This document shows, piece by piece, positions 1-7,156 of a DNA stretch of 36,918 bases; positions within the stretch are counted from its first letter, which is position 1, and each line of letters begins with the position of its first letter. The position numbers and the translations under genes were made by a program. Under the pieces are notes generated by a model. It did no database searches. It worked only from the letters and a program-made list of their open reading frames with translations, and was not told the DNA's origin. The DNA lies in the NCBI GenBank assembly GCA_012521295.1, contig JAAYMS010000070.1, forward strand, positions 1-36,918. Direction: 5' to 3'. The stretch is from Bacillota bacterium. Lineage in GTDB: Bacteria > Bacillota > Limnochordia > Darwinibacteriales > Darwinibacteriaceae.

Positions 1-134
1 ATCGGCCATTGCTACGGCAAATATCCAATGCATCATTGCATTTATAACAAAATACCAGTTGACTCGTTCCCTTAGGGTTGGTAGGTCTTATTTCATCCTA
101 CAGTTGCTTGACACGATCTTGGCCGATTTTGGTC

Positions 135-164
135 TTGACGGTAGGTAATGCTTCGTGATATACT
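135..164 (+). promoter_or_regulatory. Promoter of the infC-rpmI-rplT operon
   Basis: A -35 box TTGACG (135-140) and a -10 box TATACT (159-164) are 18 bp apart, with a TGA extended -10 directly before the -10. Transcription would start near 171, leaving a leader of about 165 nt before infC. Bases 1-134 hold no gene I can support: one frame is open from the window edge for about 48 codons but resembles nothing I know. Confidence 0.65.
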
Positions 165-170
165 TGGTTT

Positions 171-314
171 GTCTTAAGTAGAAGCCACCGCTTCTCACCT
201 TGTAACGTGGGTGTTCACAAGGTTACACTGATTATCCTATCTGTATAGCTATGCACGCATGGGATTAACTTTGGTGTAAACAGCGGGTGGCTTATGCCAT
301 CCGCTTTTATTTTT
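171..314 (+). promoter_or_regulatory. L20-type autoregulatory leader with attenuator (infC leader)
   Basis: The leader holds a 5' hairpin AGAAGC-CACC-GCTTCT (180-195), a second hairpin CCTTGT/ACAAGG starting near 198, and an intrinsic terminator whose arms are 282-291 and 296-305, followed by a T-rich run to 314. The segment 184-192 (GCCACCGCT) is also complementary, with one bulge, to the terminator's 5' arm (AGCGGGTGGC). Two exclusive folds are therefore possible, as in the L20-controlled infC leaders of Bacillota, where L20 favours termination. The architecture is seen in the sequence; control by L20 is inferred from the family and from rplT being in the operon. Confidence 0.75.
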
Positions 315-336
315 GTGTATTTGGAGGGGTGACACC

Positions 337-864
337 ATTAGCAGGGAATCTAGAGTGAATGATGCAATCCGGGCCAAAGAGGTTCGGGTGATTGATGCCG
401 ACGGGGAGCAGTTGGGCATTATGAGTGTTCGCGATGCACTGCGGATAGCTGAAGAACGTGAACTTGATTTAGTCGAAGTTGCACCAAATGCCAAACCACC
501 AGTCTGCCGCATCATGGACTATGGCAAGCACAGGTATGAACAGAGCAAACGCGAAAAACTTGCCCGCAAGAAACAGAAGGTTGTTACAGTTAAAGAAGTT
601 CGGATGAGTCCCAAGATTGATGATCATGACTTTGAAGTGAAGGTGCGCGCGGCTGAACGGTTCCTCAAGGCCGGCGATAAAGTGAAGGTCTCTGTAAGAT
701 TTAGAGGCCGGGAAATTGTTCATGCTGATTTGGCCAAGTCAAAGCTGACCGAGTTAGCTGAGCTGCTCAAGGATATCGGCACAGTTGAGCGCCTGCCAAA
801 ACTCGAAGGCAGACAAATGATCACAGTCCTCGCTCCGAAAACAGAGAACAACACTAAAGAATAA
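337..864 (+). CDS. infC: Translation initiation factor IF-3
   Basis: IF-3 binds the 30S subunit, prevents premature 50S joining and checks the start codon and initiator tRNA. The 175-residue product has the family N-terminus (SRESRVNDAIRAKEVRVID after the initiator), the N-domain ending near KPPVCRIMDYGKHRYEQ, a basic linker, and the C-domain with VKVSVRFRGREI. The start is placed at ATT 337-339, 9 nt after a GGAGG (323-327). The only ordinary in-frame start upstream is TTG 313, which lies inside the terminator T-tract and is unlikely. An AUU start is the classic feature by which IF-3 limits its own synthesis. First gene of the infC-rpmI-rplT operon, behind the L20-type attenuator. Confidence 0.96.
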   Translation: MSRESRVNDAIRAKEVRVIDADGEQLGIMSVRDALRIAEERELDLVEVAPNAKPPVCRIMDYGKHRYEQSKREKLARKKQKVVTVKEVRMSPKIDDHDFEVKVRAAERFLKAGDKVKVSVRFRGREIVHADLAKSKLTELAELLKDIGTVERLPKLEGRQMITVLAPKTENNTKE

Positions 865-906
865 CCATGCATCGATGAGTTCAAGGAATCAGGAGGTCTA
901 TTTGTT

Positions 907-1104
907 ATGCCAAAAATGAAAACGCACCGCGGTGCTGCTAAGCGGTTTAAGGTTACTGGCTCCGGCAAAGTTGTGAAAAACCGTGCTTATAAGAGTCATA
1001 TCCTGGAGAAAAAATCGGCAAAGCGTAAGCGCAACCTGCGCCATTCCGCAGTAGTCAGCGACGCTGAAAGCAAACGGATCAAACGGCTTCTGCCATACAG
1101 CTAG
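907..1104 (+). CDS. rpmI: Ribosomal protein bL35
   Basis: A 65-residue, highly basic protein of the large ribosomal subunit. The opening [20 protein letters not shown] is the bL35 signature, and the length matches the family. A strong AGGAGGT (891-897) precedes the ATG by 9 nt. It sits 42 bp after infC and 23 bp before rplT, the standard order in Bacillota, and shares the leader-controlled transcript. Confidence 0.97.
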   Translation: MPKMKTHRGAAKRFKVTGSGKVVKNRAYKSHILEKKSAKRKRNLRHSAVVSDAESKRIKRLLPYS

Positions 1105-1127
1105 AGGTATAATAGGAGGAGTTTAAG

Positions 1128-1475
1128 ATGTCAAGAGTCAAGGGTAGATACGTAACCCGCAGACGGCGGAAGAGAGTTCTTAAGTTAGCCAAAGGCTATT
1201 TTGGAGATAAAAGCAAAAAGTACAGAGTAGCTAACCAAGCTGTAATGAAGTCCCTGGTGTACGCTTATCGGGACCGCAAACAGCGCAAGCGGGATTTCCG
1301 GAAACTGTGGATTACCCGCATTAACGCAGCTGCCCGTCTCAACGGACTGTCTTACAGCAAACTCATTGCCGGACTGAAGAGGAATGGCGTGAACATTAAC
1401 CGCAAGGTTCTGGCTGACCTGGCCGTTAACGATGAAAAGGCTTTTGCGGAATTGGTAGCTATTGCTAAACAGTAA
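1128..1475 (+). CDS. rplT: Ribosomal protein bL20
   Basis: bL20 binds 23S rRNA early in 50S assembly and, in Bacillota and E. coli, represses its own operon by binding the mRNA leader. The 115 residues match the family length. Visible signatures are [20 protein letters not shown] at the N-terminus, [19 protein letters not shown] and the globular C-domain with [20 protein letters not shown] (1114-1119) lies 8 nt before the ATG. The gene is followed by an intrinsic terminator (1487-1512), so it closes the ribosomal operon; its product is the likely effector of the leader at 171-314. Confidence 0.97.
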   Translation: MSRVKGRYVTRRRRKRVLKLAKGYFGDKSKKYRVANQAVMKSLVYAYRDRKQRKRDFRKLWITRINAAARLNGLSYSKLIAGLKRNGVNINRKVLADLAVNDEKAFAELVAIAKQ

Positions 1476-1486
1476 TGACGAACTTG

Positions 1487-1512
1487 ACCGGGAGCCTTGC
1501 CTCCCGGTTTTT
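1487..1512 (+). terminator. Intrinsic terminator after rplT
   Basis: Perfect 8-bp stem ACCGGGAG (1487-1494) / CTCCCGGT (1501-1508) with loop CCTTGC and five T's. It lies inside the longest open frame of the next gene, which argues that the methylase starts at 1538 rather than at the ATG at 1475. Readthrough probably supplies that gene. Confidence 0.85.
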
Positions 1513-1537
1513 GCTTGACTGCGAGGGTGGTTCATAC

Positions 1538-2329
1538 GTGATCACAAGTAAGGGAAACCCCCAGATTAAGAAGGCCAAGACACTGCTGCGGCGCAGCGGG
1601 AGAGACAAAGAAGGGCTTTTTCTGGTCGAGGGCGTCCGTCTGACCGAGGAAGCTGTCAGCTCGGGCCTCGTCGAAGTAGCCTTTTATTCTCCAAAGCTTC
1701 TAGAAAGCCCAAGAGGAGAGGAACTGCTCGGAAAAGTTCAAGCCGCAGGCATTCAGGCGGTGGCCTGCAGTGCATCAGTGCTCGCTGAGATCAGTGATAC
1801 AGTCACCTCTCAGGGAGTAGTGGCTGTAGTACGCAAGCCTACATGGAAATGGGAGCTATCGGGTTTGATTATTGTTGCCGACCAAATTCGCGATCCTGGT
1901 AACTTAGGGACCTTGTTTCGCACAGCTGTTGCTGCAGGTGCGAAGGGGATGCTCCTGACGACAGGCTGTGTCGATCCGTACAACAACAAGGTTGTCCGTG
2001 CCAGCATGGGAGGTATATTCCATCTTCCGCATGCGATCTTTGGGGGCGGCCAAGTCGTAAAGATGCTCCAGGAGGCAGGCTTTCAGATAGTCGTCGCCGA
2101 TTTGACGGATAGCGAAACGTATTTTGCGGCCCACTATGCCCAAGATGTGGCACTGGTGATTGGGAACGAAGCCCATGGCCCCAGCTCGGAGCTTCGGCAG
2201 GCTGCGGACGTGCGAGTCAAGATTCCGCTTTTAGGTGAAATGGAGAGCCTTAATGCATCTGTGGCTGCCGGTATTTTGATGTACGAAATTGTCCGCCAAC
2301 ATCATTTATCACGTGAAGATTTGTTGTAA
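1538..2329 (+). CDS. SpoU/TrmH-family rRNA 2'-O-methyltransferase (YsgA/RlmP-like)
   Basis: This SPOUT enzyme transfers a methyl group from SAM to a ribose 2'-hydroxyl. The 263 residues hold an N-terminal substrate-binding domain (SKGNPQIKKAKTLLRR, then FLVEGVRLTEEA) and the knotted catalytic domain with all three motifs: ADQIRDPGNLGTLFRTA, VIGNEAHGPS and IPLLGEMESLNASVAAGIL. The start is the GTG at 1538, 8 nt after GAGGGTGG; the in-frame ATG 1475 precedes the rplT terminator and would add a non-conserved peptide. Its place directly upstream of pheST matches B. subtilis ysgA (RlmP, which modifies 23S rRNA), so a 23S target is the best inference. The exact nucleotide cannot be read from sequence. 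Confidence 0.9.
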   Translation: MITSKGNPQIKKAKTLLRRSGRDKEGLFLVEGVRLTEEAVSSGLVEVAFYSPKLLESPRGEELLGKVQAAGIQAVACSASVLAEISDTVTSQGVVAVVRKPTWKWELSGLIIVADQIRDPGNLGTLFRTAVAAGAKGMLLTTGCVDPYNNKVVRASMGGIFHLPHAIFGGGQVVKMLQEAGFQIVVADLTDSETYFAAHYAQDVALVIGNEAHGPSSELRQAADVRVKIPLLGEMESLNASVAAGILMYEIVRQHHLSREDLL

Positions 2330-2352
2330 GGACAAATGCTGTATGGTATAAT
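2324..2352 (+). promoter_or_regulatory. Promoter of the yqzL-like gene and pheST
   Basis: TTGTAA (2324-2329) and TATAAT (2347-2352) are 17 bp apart, and a TGG extended -10 precedes the -10. The -35 overlaps the end of the methylase gene. The transcript would carry the small ORF at 2390 and then the T-box before pheS. Confidence 0.7.
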
Positions 2353-2389
2353 AGCGGCAACATCAAGCGGAAGCGCGGGGGGTTATTCC

Positions 2390-2500
2390 ATGAGTCTCAC
2401 TCCAAAGGTCGTCTGGCGGATCTTTGTAACCACCGGTTCCATCAATGCGTATTTGCTGTATAGGCAGCTGTTGGATCTAACCAACAGAACACTGCACTAA
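2390..2500 (+). CDS. YqzL-like small protein
   Basis: A 36-codon ORF (ATG 2390, TAA 2498-2500) with a G-rich ribosome-binding stretch (about 2377-2382) 7 nt upstream. The product contains VWRIFVTTGSINAYLLYRQL, which matches the YqzL family pattern (W..F..TG.I.AYLLY..), small proteins of unknown function found in spore-forming Bacillota. In B. subtilis yqzL lies beside recO; here it lies between the promoter at 2324 and the Phe T-box, so it escapes the attenuation that governs pheST. Family assignment is from memory of a short pattern, hence moderate confidence; that it is translated is inferred from start, spacing and motif. Confidence 0.7.
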   Translation: MSLTPKVVWRIFVTTGSINAYLLYRQLLDLTNRTLH

Positions 2501-2537
2501 GAAATCTGAGAAGGACACTTCAATCACATAGATCAAA

Positions 2538-2772
2538 AGCTGTGACGGAGAGTAGTACATCCATGGAAGCCGACAGGGAGAAAGAACCAAAGACTGAGAG
2601 TTCTTTTAGGTGACAAGTGGCTGGAATTCGCTCCTGAGCTGCGGGCTGAAATGACAGTAGGCCTTGCCGGTCTCCGCCGTTACCGGGTTAGAGAGGGTTC
2701 TATCGTTAGAACCAACTAGGGTGGTACCGCGTGCTTCTTGCGTCCCTATGATGGGATGCAGGAAGTTTTTTT
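2538..2772 (+). promoter_or_regulatory. T-box riboswitch sensing tRNA-Phe
   Basis: Stem I begins with AGCT (2538-2541), GGAG (2547-2550) and the AGTA loop-E motif (2551-2554), and its 3' side has CTCC (2631-2634) and AGCT (2637-2640). The specifier loop holds GAATTCG with TTC (Phe) at 2627-2629, directly before CTCC. The T-box AGGGTGGTACCGCG is at 2718-2731; its TGGT would pair with the ACCA end of uncharged tRNA. The terminator stem is 2734-2746 / 2753-2765 with loop TATGAT, followed by seven T's. Uncharged tRNA-Phe should stabilise the antiterminator and raise pheST expression. Confidence 0.95.
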
Positions 2773-2801
2773 GTTTAATAGAGAAATTTGGAGGGATAAC
2801 T

Positions 2802-3824
2802 GTGCAGGGAAAGATCGCTGAACTTCGCCTAGCAGCCTTGCAGAGTGTACAGGAGGCTGCCAGTGTCCAGGAACTGCGTGACGCTCGCATCCGCTTCTTG
2901 GGCAAGAAAGGTGAACTGACACAGCTCTTACGGAGTATGGGTAGTCTGTCTGCCGAAGAGCGGCCCGTCTTTGGTAAAATGGTGAATGAGGTTCGAGATG
3001 AGCTCGAAGCCATTTGGGATAAGCGCGAAGCTGAGCTATTTCGGCAGGAAGAAGAACAGCGTCTCAAGGCAGAGGCCATTGACTGGACGCTACCTGGCCG
3101 CAGGCCCAATATTGGCACACTGCATCCAATCACGCTCGTGATCAACGAAGCCAAAAGAATCTTTACCAGTATGGGTTATGAGGTTGTAGAAGGGCCAGAA
3201 GTAGAGTGGGATTACTACAACTTCGAGGCTCTGAATATTCCGCCTGATCATCCGGCGCGGGATATGCAGGATACATTCTTCTTCTCAGAAGAGCTTCTGC
3301 TTCGGAGTCAGACCTCGTCTGTGCAGATCCATGTGATGGAGAATCGCCAGCCGCCAATTCGCATAATTGCGCCTGGCAAGGTCTATCGGGCTGATGCGGA
3401 CATGACCCATTCTCCCATGTTCCACCAAATCGAGGGGTTGGTCATTGACGAGGGCATCACCTTTGCAGACCTCAAGGGTACTTTACAGTTGTTTATAGAA
3501 CGGATGTTTGGCCCAGACGCTAAGGCTAGATTCAGGCCGAGCTATTTCCCTTTTACTGAACCCAGTGCTGAAGTGGATATTTCGTGCATTATGTGCGGCG
3601 GAAGCGGATGCCGAGTCTGTAAGAGTACAGGCTGGCTTGAGATCTTGGGCTGCGGAATGGTCGACCCACGGGTACTTCGGGGAGTCGGCTACGATCCCAA
3701 CAAGGTGAGTGGTTTTGCTTTTGGCATGGGAGTCGAACGGATCGCGATGCTCCGCTACGGCATCAATGATATACGTCTGCTCTTTGACAACGATGTCCGC
3801 TTCTTAAAGCAATTTGGAAGGTAG
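2802..3824 (+). CDS. pheS: Phenylalanyl-tRNA synthetase alpha subunit
   Basis: PheS is the catalytic subunit of the (alpha-beta)2 PheRS, charging tRNA-Phe in the cytoplasm. The 340 residues comprise an N-terminal coiled coil and the class II core: motif 2 in DMTHSPMFHQIEGLVID and motif 3 in GFAFGMGVERIAML. The family's cysteine-rich stretch (CIMCGGSGCRVCKSTGWLEI) is present. The start is GTG 2802, 6 nt after a GGAGGG; the longer frame back to 2664 runs through the T-box terminator and is not coding. Expression is set by the T-box just upstream, and pheT follows after 11 bp. Confidence 0.97.
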   Translation: MQGKIAELRLAALQSVQEAASVQELRDARIRFLGKKGELTQLLRSMGSLSAEERPVFGKMVNEVRDELEAIWDKREAELFRQEEEQRLKAEAIDWTLPGRRPNIGTLHPITLVINEAKRIFTSMGYEVVEGPEVEWDYYNFEALNIPPDHPARDMQDTFFFSEELLLRSQTSSVQIHVMENRQPPIRIIAPGKVYRADADMTHSPMFHQIEGLVIDEGITFADLKGTLQLFIERMFGPDAKARFRPSYFPFTEPSAEVDISCIMCGGSGCRVCKSTGWLEILGCGMVDPRVLRGVGYDPNKVSGFAFGMGVERIAMLRYGINDIRLLFDNDVRFLKQFGR

Positions 3825-3835
3825 GGGGATGGACA

Positions 3836-6226
3836 GTGTTAGTAAGCTATAACTGGTTAAAAGAATATGTCGATATCCCGTGGAGTCCAGAGGAGCTTGC
3901 AGATCGCTTGACTATGGCGGGACTTGAGGTGGAGGGTGTTACCTCTCTCAATCCGGGTTTGGATAATGTGGTCGTCGGCCGCGTACTCGAAGTAGTACCT
4001 CATCCAAATGCAGACAAGCTGAACGTTTGTCAAGTGGATGTAGGAGAAGGGCAGCCCCGTCAGATTGTCTGCGGTGCACCGAATGTCTCTCAAGGGCAAA
4101 CGGTGGCTGTAGCACTGCCAGGGGCGGTTCTACCCGGCGGATTTGAAATTGGATCCCGCGAGGTTAGGGGTGTGTCCTCAGCAGGCATGATCTGCTCCGA
4201 AGCCGAGCTGGGAATAGGAACAGATCATGATGGAATCATGGTTCTTCCTGACACACTGCAGGTGGGTGAAGCTTTGGCAGATGCTCTGTACTTAAACGAC
4301 ACAGTATTAGACATTTCCATTTACGCCAATCGCCCTGATTGCATGAGTGTAATCGGAATCGCACGCGAGGTAGCGGCTCTAGCAGGTGGACAGATCCGCT
4401 ATCCGGCTCTTGAGTATGAGGCGATTGAAGAAAGCCTTACCGATCACACAGATGTGGAAGTACTTAAGCCTGAACTCTGCCCGCGCTATACCGCTCTGAT
4501 GATTAAGGATATCCGCTTGGGTGAGTCGCCGCTGTGGATGCAGGCTCGTCTGAGAGCGGCAGGTATGCGCCCGATCAATAATGTCGTGGACATCACGAAC
4601 TATGTCATGCTCGAAATGGGACAGCCCCTACATGCTTTTGACTACACCAGACTCGCAGGGGGACGGATTGTAGTCAGAACCGCGCAAGCGGGGGAGATAC
4701 TGGTTACCTTAGATGGTGAAGAACGGGTACTGTCCGAAGATATGCTCATGATCTGTGACGCGGAGAAACCGGTCTGCGTTGCTGGCGTGATGGGTGGAGA
4801 AAACTCAGAGGTTACCGACTCTACCAACACTATCGTATTAGAATCCGCCAACTTCAACGCTGTTTCGGTTCGTAGAACGAGCAAGGCTCTAGGGATTTCC
4901 TCAGAGTCTGCAGCACGGTTCGAAAAGGGAATTGATCCCTCTGGAACGCTGATGGCGGCGAAGCGGGCTGCTTATCTCTTGGCTGAATACGCTTCGGGAA
5001 AGGTTCTCTCAGGGATAATTGATCGAGACACAGTTGACCATGCGCCTCGCACCGTGGCCTATCACCCGGTGAAGGCATGCGAACTCCTGGGTACAGATAT
5101 TCCTGAGGAAGATATGGAAAGAACTCTGGTTTCTCTAGAGTTTGCCATAGAAAAGCAGGACGCTGTTTGGCAGGTCACAATACCGCCACATCGACGTGAT
5201 ATCGAACTCGAGGCAGACTTGGTAGAAGAAGTGGCTCGTATCTGGGGATACGATAGAATCCCGACCACTACTCCTTATGGTACTACAATGGTGGGTGGCC
5301 AAAGCAGAATGATGCAGCTCGAAGATGATCTGCGCGCACAGCTGGTTGGGTTTGGGCTGCAGGAGGCTCTGACCTACTCATTCATCCCTGGTGACAGTAA
5401 TGAGCGTCTGCTTGCTGAAGAGAATGTGGAAATGCTCCGTATAGCAAATCCCATCTCAGAAGACCTTGCTTATATGCGTACCAGCCTTCTACCTGGTTTG
5501 TTGATGGCGGTCAGCACCAATGCTGCGCGTCAGCAGAGCCGAGCTGCCCTCTTTGAGGTTGGAGCGGTGTATCTAGCCGGCCAGGTTGATCCGCCTACTC
5601 AGCCTAAGGAAGCGCGCCACCTTGGTATAGTGCTCTATGGTGATCGCAGCGAACGTAACTGGGCGGTCCCCCATGCGGAATTTGACTTCTTTGATATCAA
5701 GGGGATCTTAGAAGCTGTTCTGCCAACGAGTGGGTTAGAATGGACAAAAGGTGCAAACCCCACTTTCCACCCATTCCGCCAGGGTAGAATCACTCTTGGC
5801 GGTAAGCCTCTCGCTGTCTTCGGCGAAATCCATCCGACCGTTGCTCGAAACTTCCGCATCGGCGGCAGCCGAGTGTATGCAGCTGAGGTAGATTTAGAGG
5901 TTCTCCTCGCACATCAGAAACAGCAGATCAGGTATAAGGAAATCTCGCGTTTCCCGAGAGTTGATCGAGATCTGGCTGTTCTTATTGGCCGTGAACAGCC
6001 GGTGGCTCAGCTGGTAGAACTAATCACAAAAGCGGGCGGAGATTTGCTCCAGGATGTACGTGTCTTTGATGTTTACCAGGGTAAGCCTGTTCCCGAAGAC
6101 AAGAAGAGCGTTGCTTTTTCACTCCAGTTTCAGGGCCAGCGTACCCTCCAAGAGAAAGAGATCAATGATATCATGGAACAGATTATCACCTGCCTGAAGG
6201 AGGCCGTCGGTGCTGAGATTCGCTAG
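3836..6226 (+). CDS. pheT: Phenylalanyl-tRNA synthetase beta subunit
   Basis: PheT binds tRNA and hydrolyses mischarged Tyr-tRNA-Phe. The 796 residues match the long bacterial form, beginning with the family opening MLVSYNWLKEYVDI. In order: EMAP-II-like tRNA-binding domain (about 40-150), B3/B4 editing domain (about 210-390, with RPINNVVDITNYVMLEMGQP), B5 domain (about 405-480), the catalytic-like core, and the C-terminal ferredoxin-fold anticodon-binding domain (about 700-795, ISRFPRVDRDLAVLI). The start is GTG 3836 behind a GGGGGAT stretch. Co-transcribed with pheS. Confidence 0.97.
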   Translation: MLVSYNWLKEYVDIPWSPEELADRLTMAGLEVEGVTSLNPGLDNVVVGRVLEVVPHPNADKLNVCQVDVGEGQPRQIVCGAPNVSQGQTVAVALPGAVLPGGFEIGSREVRGVSSAGMICSEAELGIGTDHDGIMVLPDTLQVGEALADALYLNDTVLDISIYANRPDCMSVIGIAREVAALAGGQIRYPALEYEAIEESLTDHTDVEVLKPELCPRYTALMIKDIRLGESPLWMQARLRAAGMRPINNVVDITNYVMLEMGQPLHAFDYTRLAGGRIVVRTAQAGEILVTLDGEERVLSEDMLMICDAEKPVCVAGVMGGENSEVTDSTNTIVLESANFNAVSVRRTSKALGISSESAARFEKGIDPSGTLMAAKRAAYLLAEYASGKVLSGIIDRDTVDHAPRTVAYHPVKACELLGTDIPEEDMERTLVSLEFAIEKQDAVWQVTIPPHRRDIELEADLVEEVARIWGYDRIPTTTPYGTTMVGGQSRMMQLEDDLRAQLVGFGLQEALTYSFIPGDSNERLLAEENVEMLRIANPISEDLAYMRTSLLPGLLMAVSTNAARQQSRAALFEVGAVYLAGQVDPPTQPKEARHLGIVLYGDRSERNWAVPHAEFDFFDIKGILEAVLPTSGLEWTKGANPTFHPFRQGRITLGGKPLAVFGEIHPTVARNFRIGGSRVYAAEVDLEVLLAHQKQQIRYKEISRFPRVDRDLAVLIGREQPVAQLVELITKAGGDLLQDVRVFDVYQGKPVPEDKKSVAFSLQFQGQRTLQEKEINDIMEQIITCLKEAVGAEIR

Positions 6227-6288
6227 CAGAAGGAGAATAGACTTCTGAGGCGAAAACTATCAGCAGAAGCAGGATTGGAGGGATGTGT

Positions 6289-6528
6289 GTGTCCGTACGT
6301 GTAACTATTCTCGGTGAGGAGCATCTTATTAAAGGAGATGCCTCACCCGAGTACATCAAGAAATTGGCTCACTATGTGGATGCACATCTCAGGAAGATCC
6401 ACAATCAAAATCCGACCCTCCCTCGACACAAAGCAGCGATTTTAGCCGCGCTTAATATCGCCGATGAACTAGAAAGACTGCGTAAGGAGCATGATGAGCT
6501 TCTGCAGCTCCTGGAGGAGGCCAACTAA
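6289..6528 (+). CDS. zapA: Cell division protein ZapA
   Basis: ZapA bundles FtsZ filaments at the Z-ring. The 79-residue product opens with VRVTILGEEHLIKGDASPEY and continues into an alpha-helical tail (RHKAAILAALNIADELERLR) that forms the family's coiled coil. I place the start at GTG 6289, 7 nt after GGAGG (6277-6281); the in-frame ATG at 6283 overlaps the end of that ribosome-binding site and is too close. The gene sits 62 bp after pheT and 23 bp before cvpA, the pheT-zapA-cvpA-mutS2 order seen in B. subtilis and many Clostridia. Confidence 0.93.
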   Translation: MSVRVTILGEEHLIKGDASPEYIKKLAHYVDAHLRKIHNQNPTLPRHKAAILAALNIADELERLRKEHDELLQLLEEAN

Positions 6529-6551
6529 GCATTTGGCGGAGTGAGTTTATT

Positions 6552-7079
6552 ATGGCAAAATGGATCGACATAATCATCATGATTGTTGTGGGCTTGGCCT
6601 TGTTCAAGGGGTTTAGGCGTGGGTTGATCCGCGAGATTTTCAGTATTGTGGGAGCCATCTTGGCAGTGGCTTTGGCCTATCATTTCTACCAAGAGCTGTC
6701 ACAGCATCTGGTACAGGTCTACCCTCTTGAACCGCTGCATGCTCAGGCAATTGCGTTTATCGCGATACTTGTAGGTATCTCTCTTTTGGCAGCGCTATCG
6801 GGCTGGGTCTGGTCCAAGGCTATCCGCCTCACACCCTTTGCTGTCCTTGATCACCTAGGCGGCGCCGCTTTTGGTGTTTTCAAGGTGGGTGTAGTCTTGA
6901 TTGTCGCTGTGGCGATTCTCTCTAACTTGAATGTACCTCCAGTGGATGCGATTTTAGATGAATCTGCGGTCGTTCAGGAAGTCCGAGTCTTGATCCCCTT
7001 TGTCCAAGAACGCCTAGAGGTTTATTGGCCTCAGGACTGGGCCAAGCCTGATTGGCTGTTTGTTGGTAGAGCTGGATAG
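6552..7079 (+). CDS. cvpA: CvpA-family membrane protein
   Basis: A 175-residue integral membrane protein with the CvpA fold: about four hydrophobic helices, the first two around residues 4-20 and 28-46 with the conserved FKGFRRGLIREIF loop between them, the third near 66-88 and the fourth near 104-123, then a soluble C-terminal tail. Homologs include E. coli CvpA (colicin V production, envelope homeostasis) and B. subtilis YshB. The molecular function is unknown. Its place between zapA and the amidase/mutS2 genes is typical, although the polX gene common at this locus is absent here. Confidence 0.9.
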   Translation: MAKWIDIIIMIVVGLALFKGFRRGLIREIFSIVGAILAVALAYHFYQELSQHLVQVYPLEPLHAQAIAFIAILVGISLLAALSGWVWSKAIRLTPFAVLDHLGGAAFGVFKVGVVLIVAVAILSNLNVPPVDAILDESAVVQEVRVLIPFVQERLEVYWPQDWAKPDWLFVGRAG

Positions 7080-7112
7080 ATACGTCTTCAGCGGTTGAAG
7101 TTACTTAAAGGT

Positions 7113-7154
7113 ATGTTCCTCCCTGTCTGGAATAGTCCAAGCAGGGGGGAACAT
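7113..7154 (+). promoter_or_regulatory. 13-bp hairpin burying the amidase ribosome-binding site
   Basis: ATGTTCCTCCCTG (7113-7125) pairs along all 13 positions (one T-G wobble) with CAGGGGGGAACAT (7142-7154); the loop is 16 nt. The ribosome-binding sequence AGGGGGGA (7143-7150) of the next gene (TTG start 7157) is entirely inside the 3' arm. There is no T-run, so this is not a normal terminator. It may gate translation of the amidase or mark an mRNA processing site; regulation is inference. Confidence 0.6.
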
Positions 7155-7156
7155 CT

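Noticed and set aside
1-147. 48-codon frame open from the window edge as the 3' end of a gene
   Set aside because: Its translation matches nothing I recognise, and it overlaps the infC promoter region; too short to support.
313-336. TTG 313 as the infC start
   Set aside because: It lies in the T-tract of the leader terminator, has no ribosome-binding site and adds non-conserved residues.
1475-1537. ATG 1475 as the methylase start
   Set aside because: It overlaps the rplT stop and the sequence then runs through the rplT terminator; GTG 1538 has a proper site and fits the family.
2664-2801. Upstream extension of pheS
   Set aside because: This part of the frame is the T-box antiterminator and terminator, not protein.
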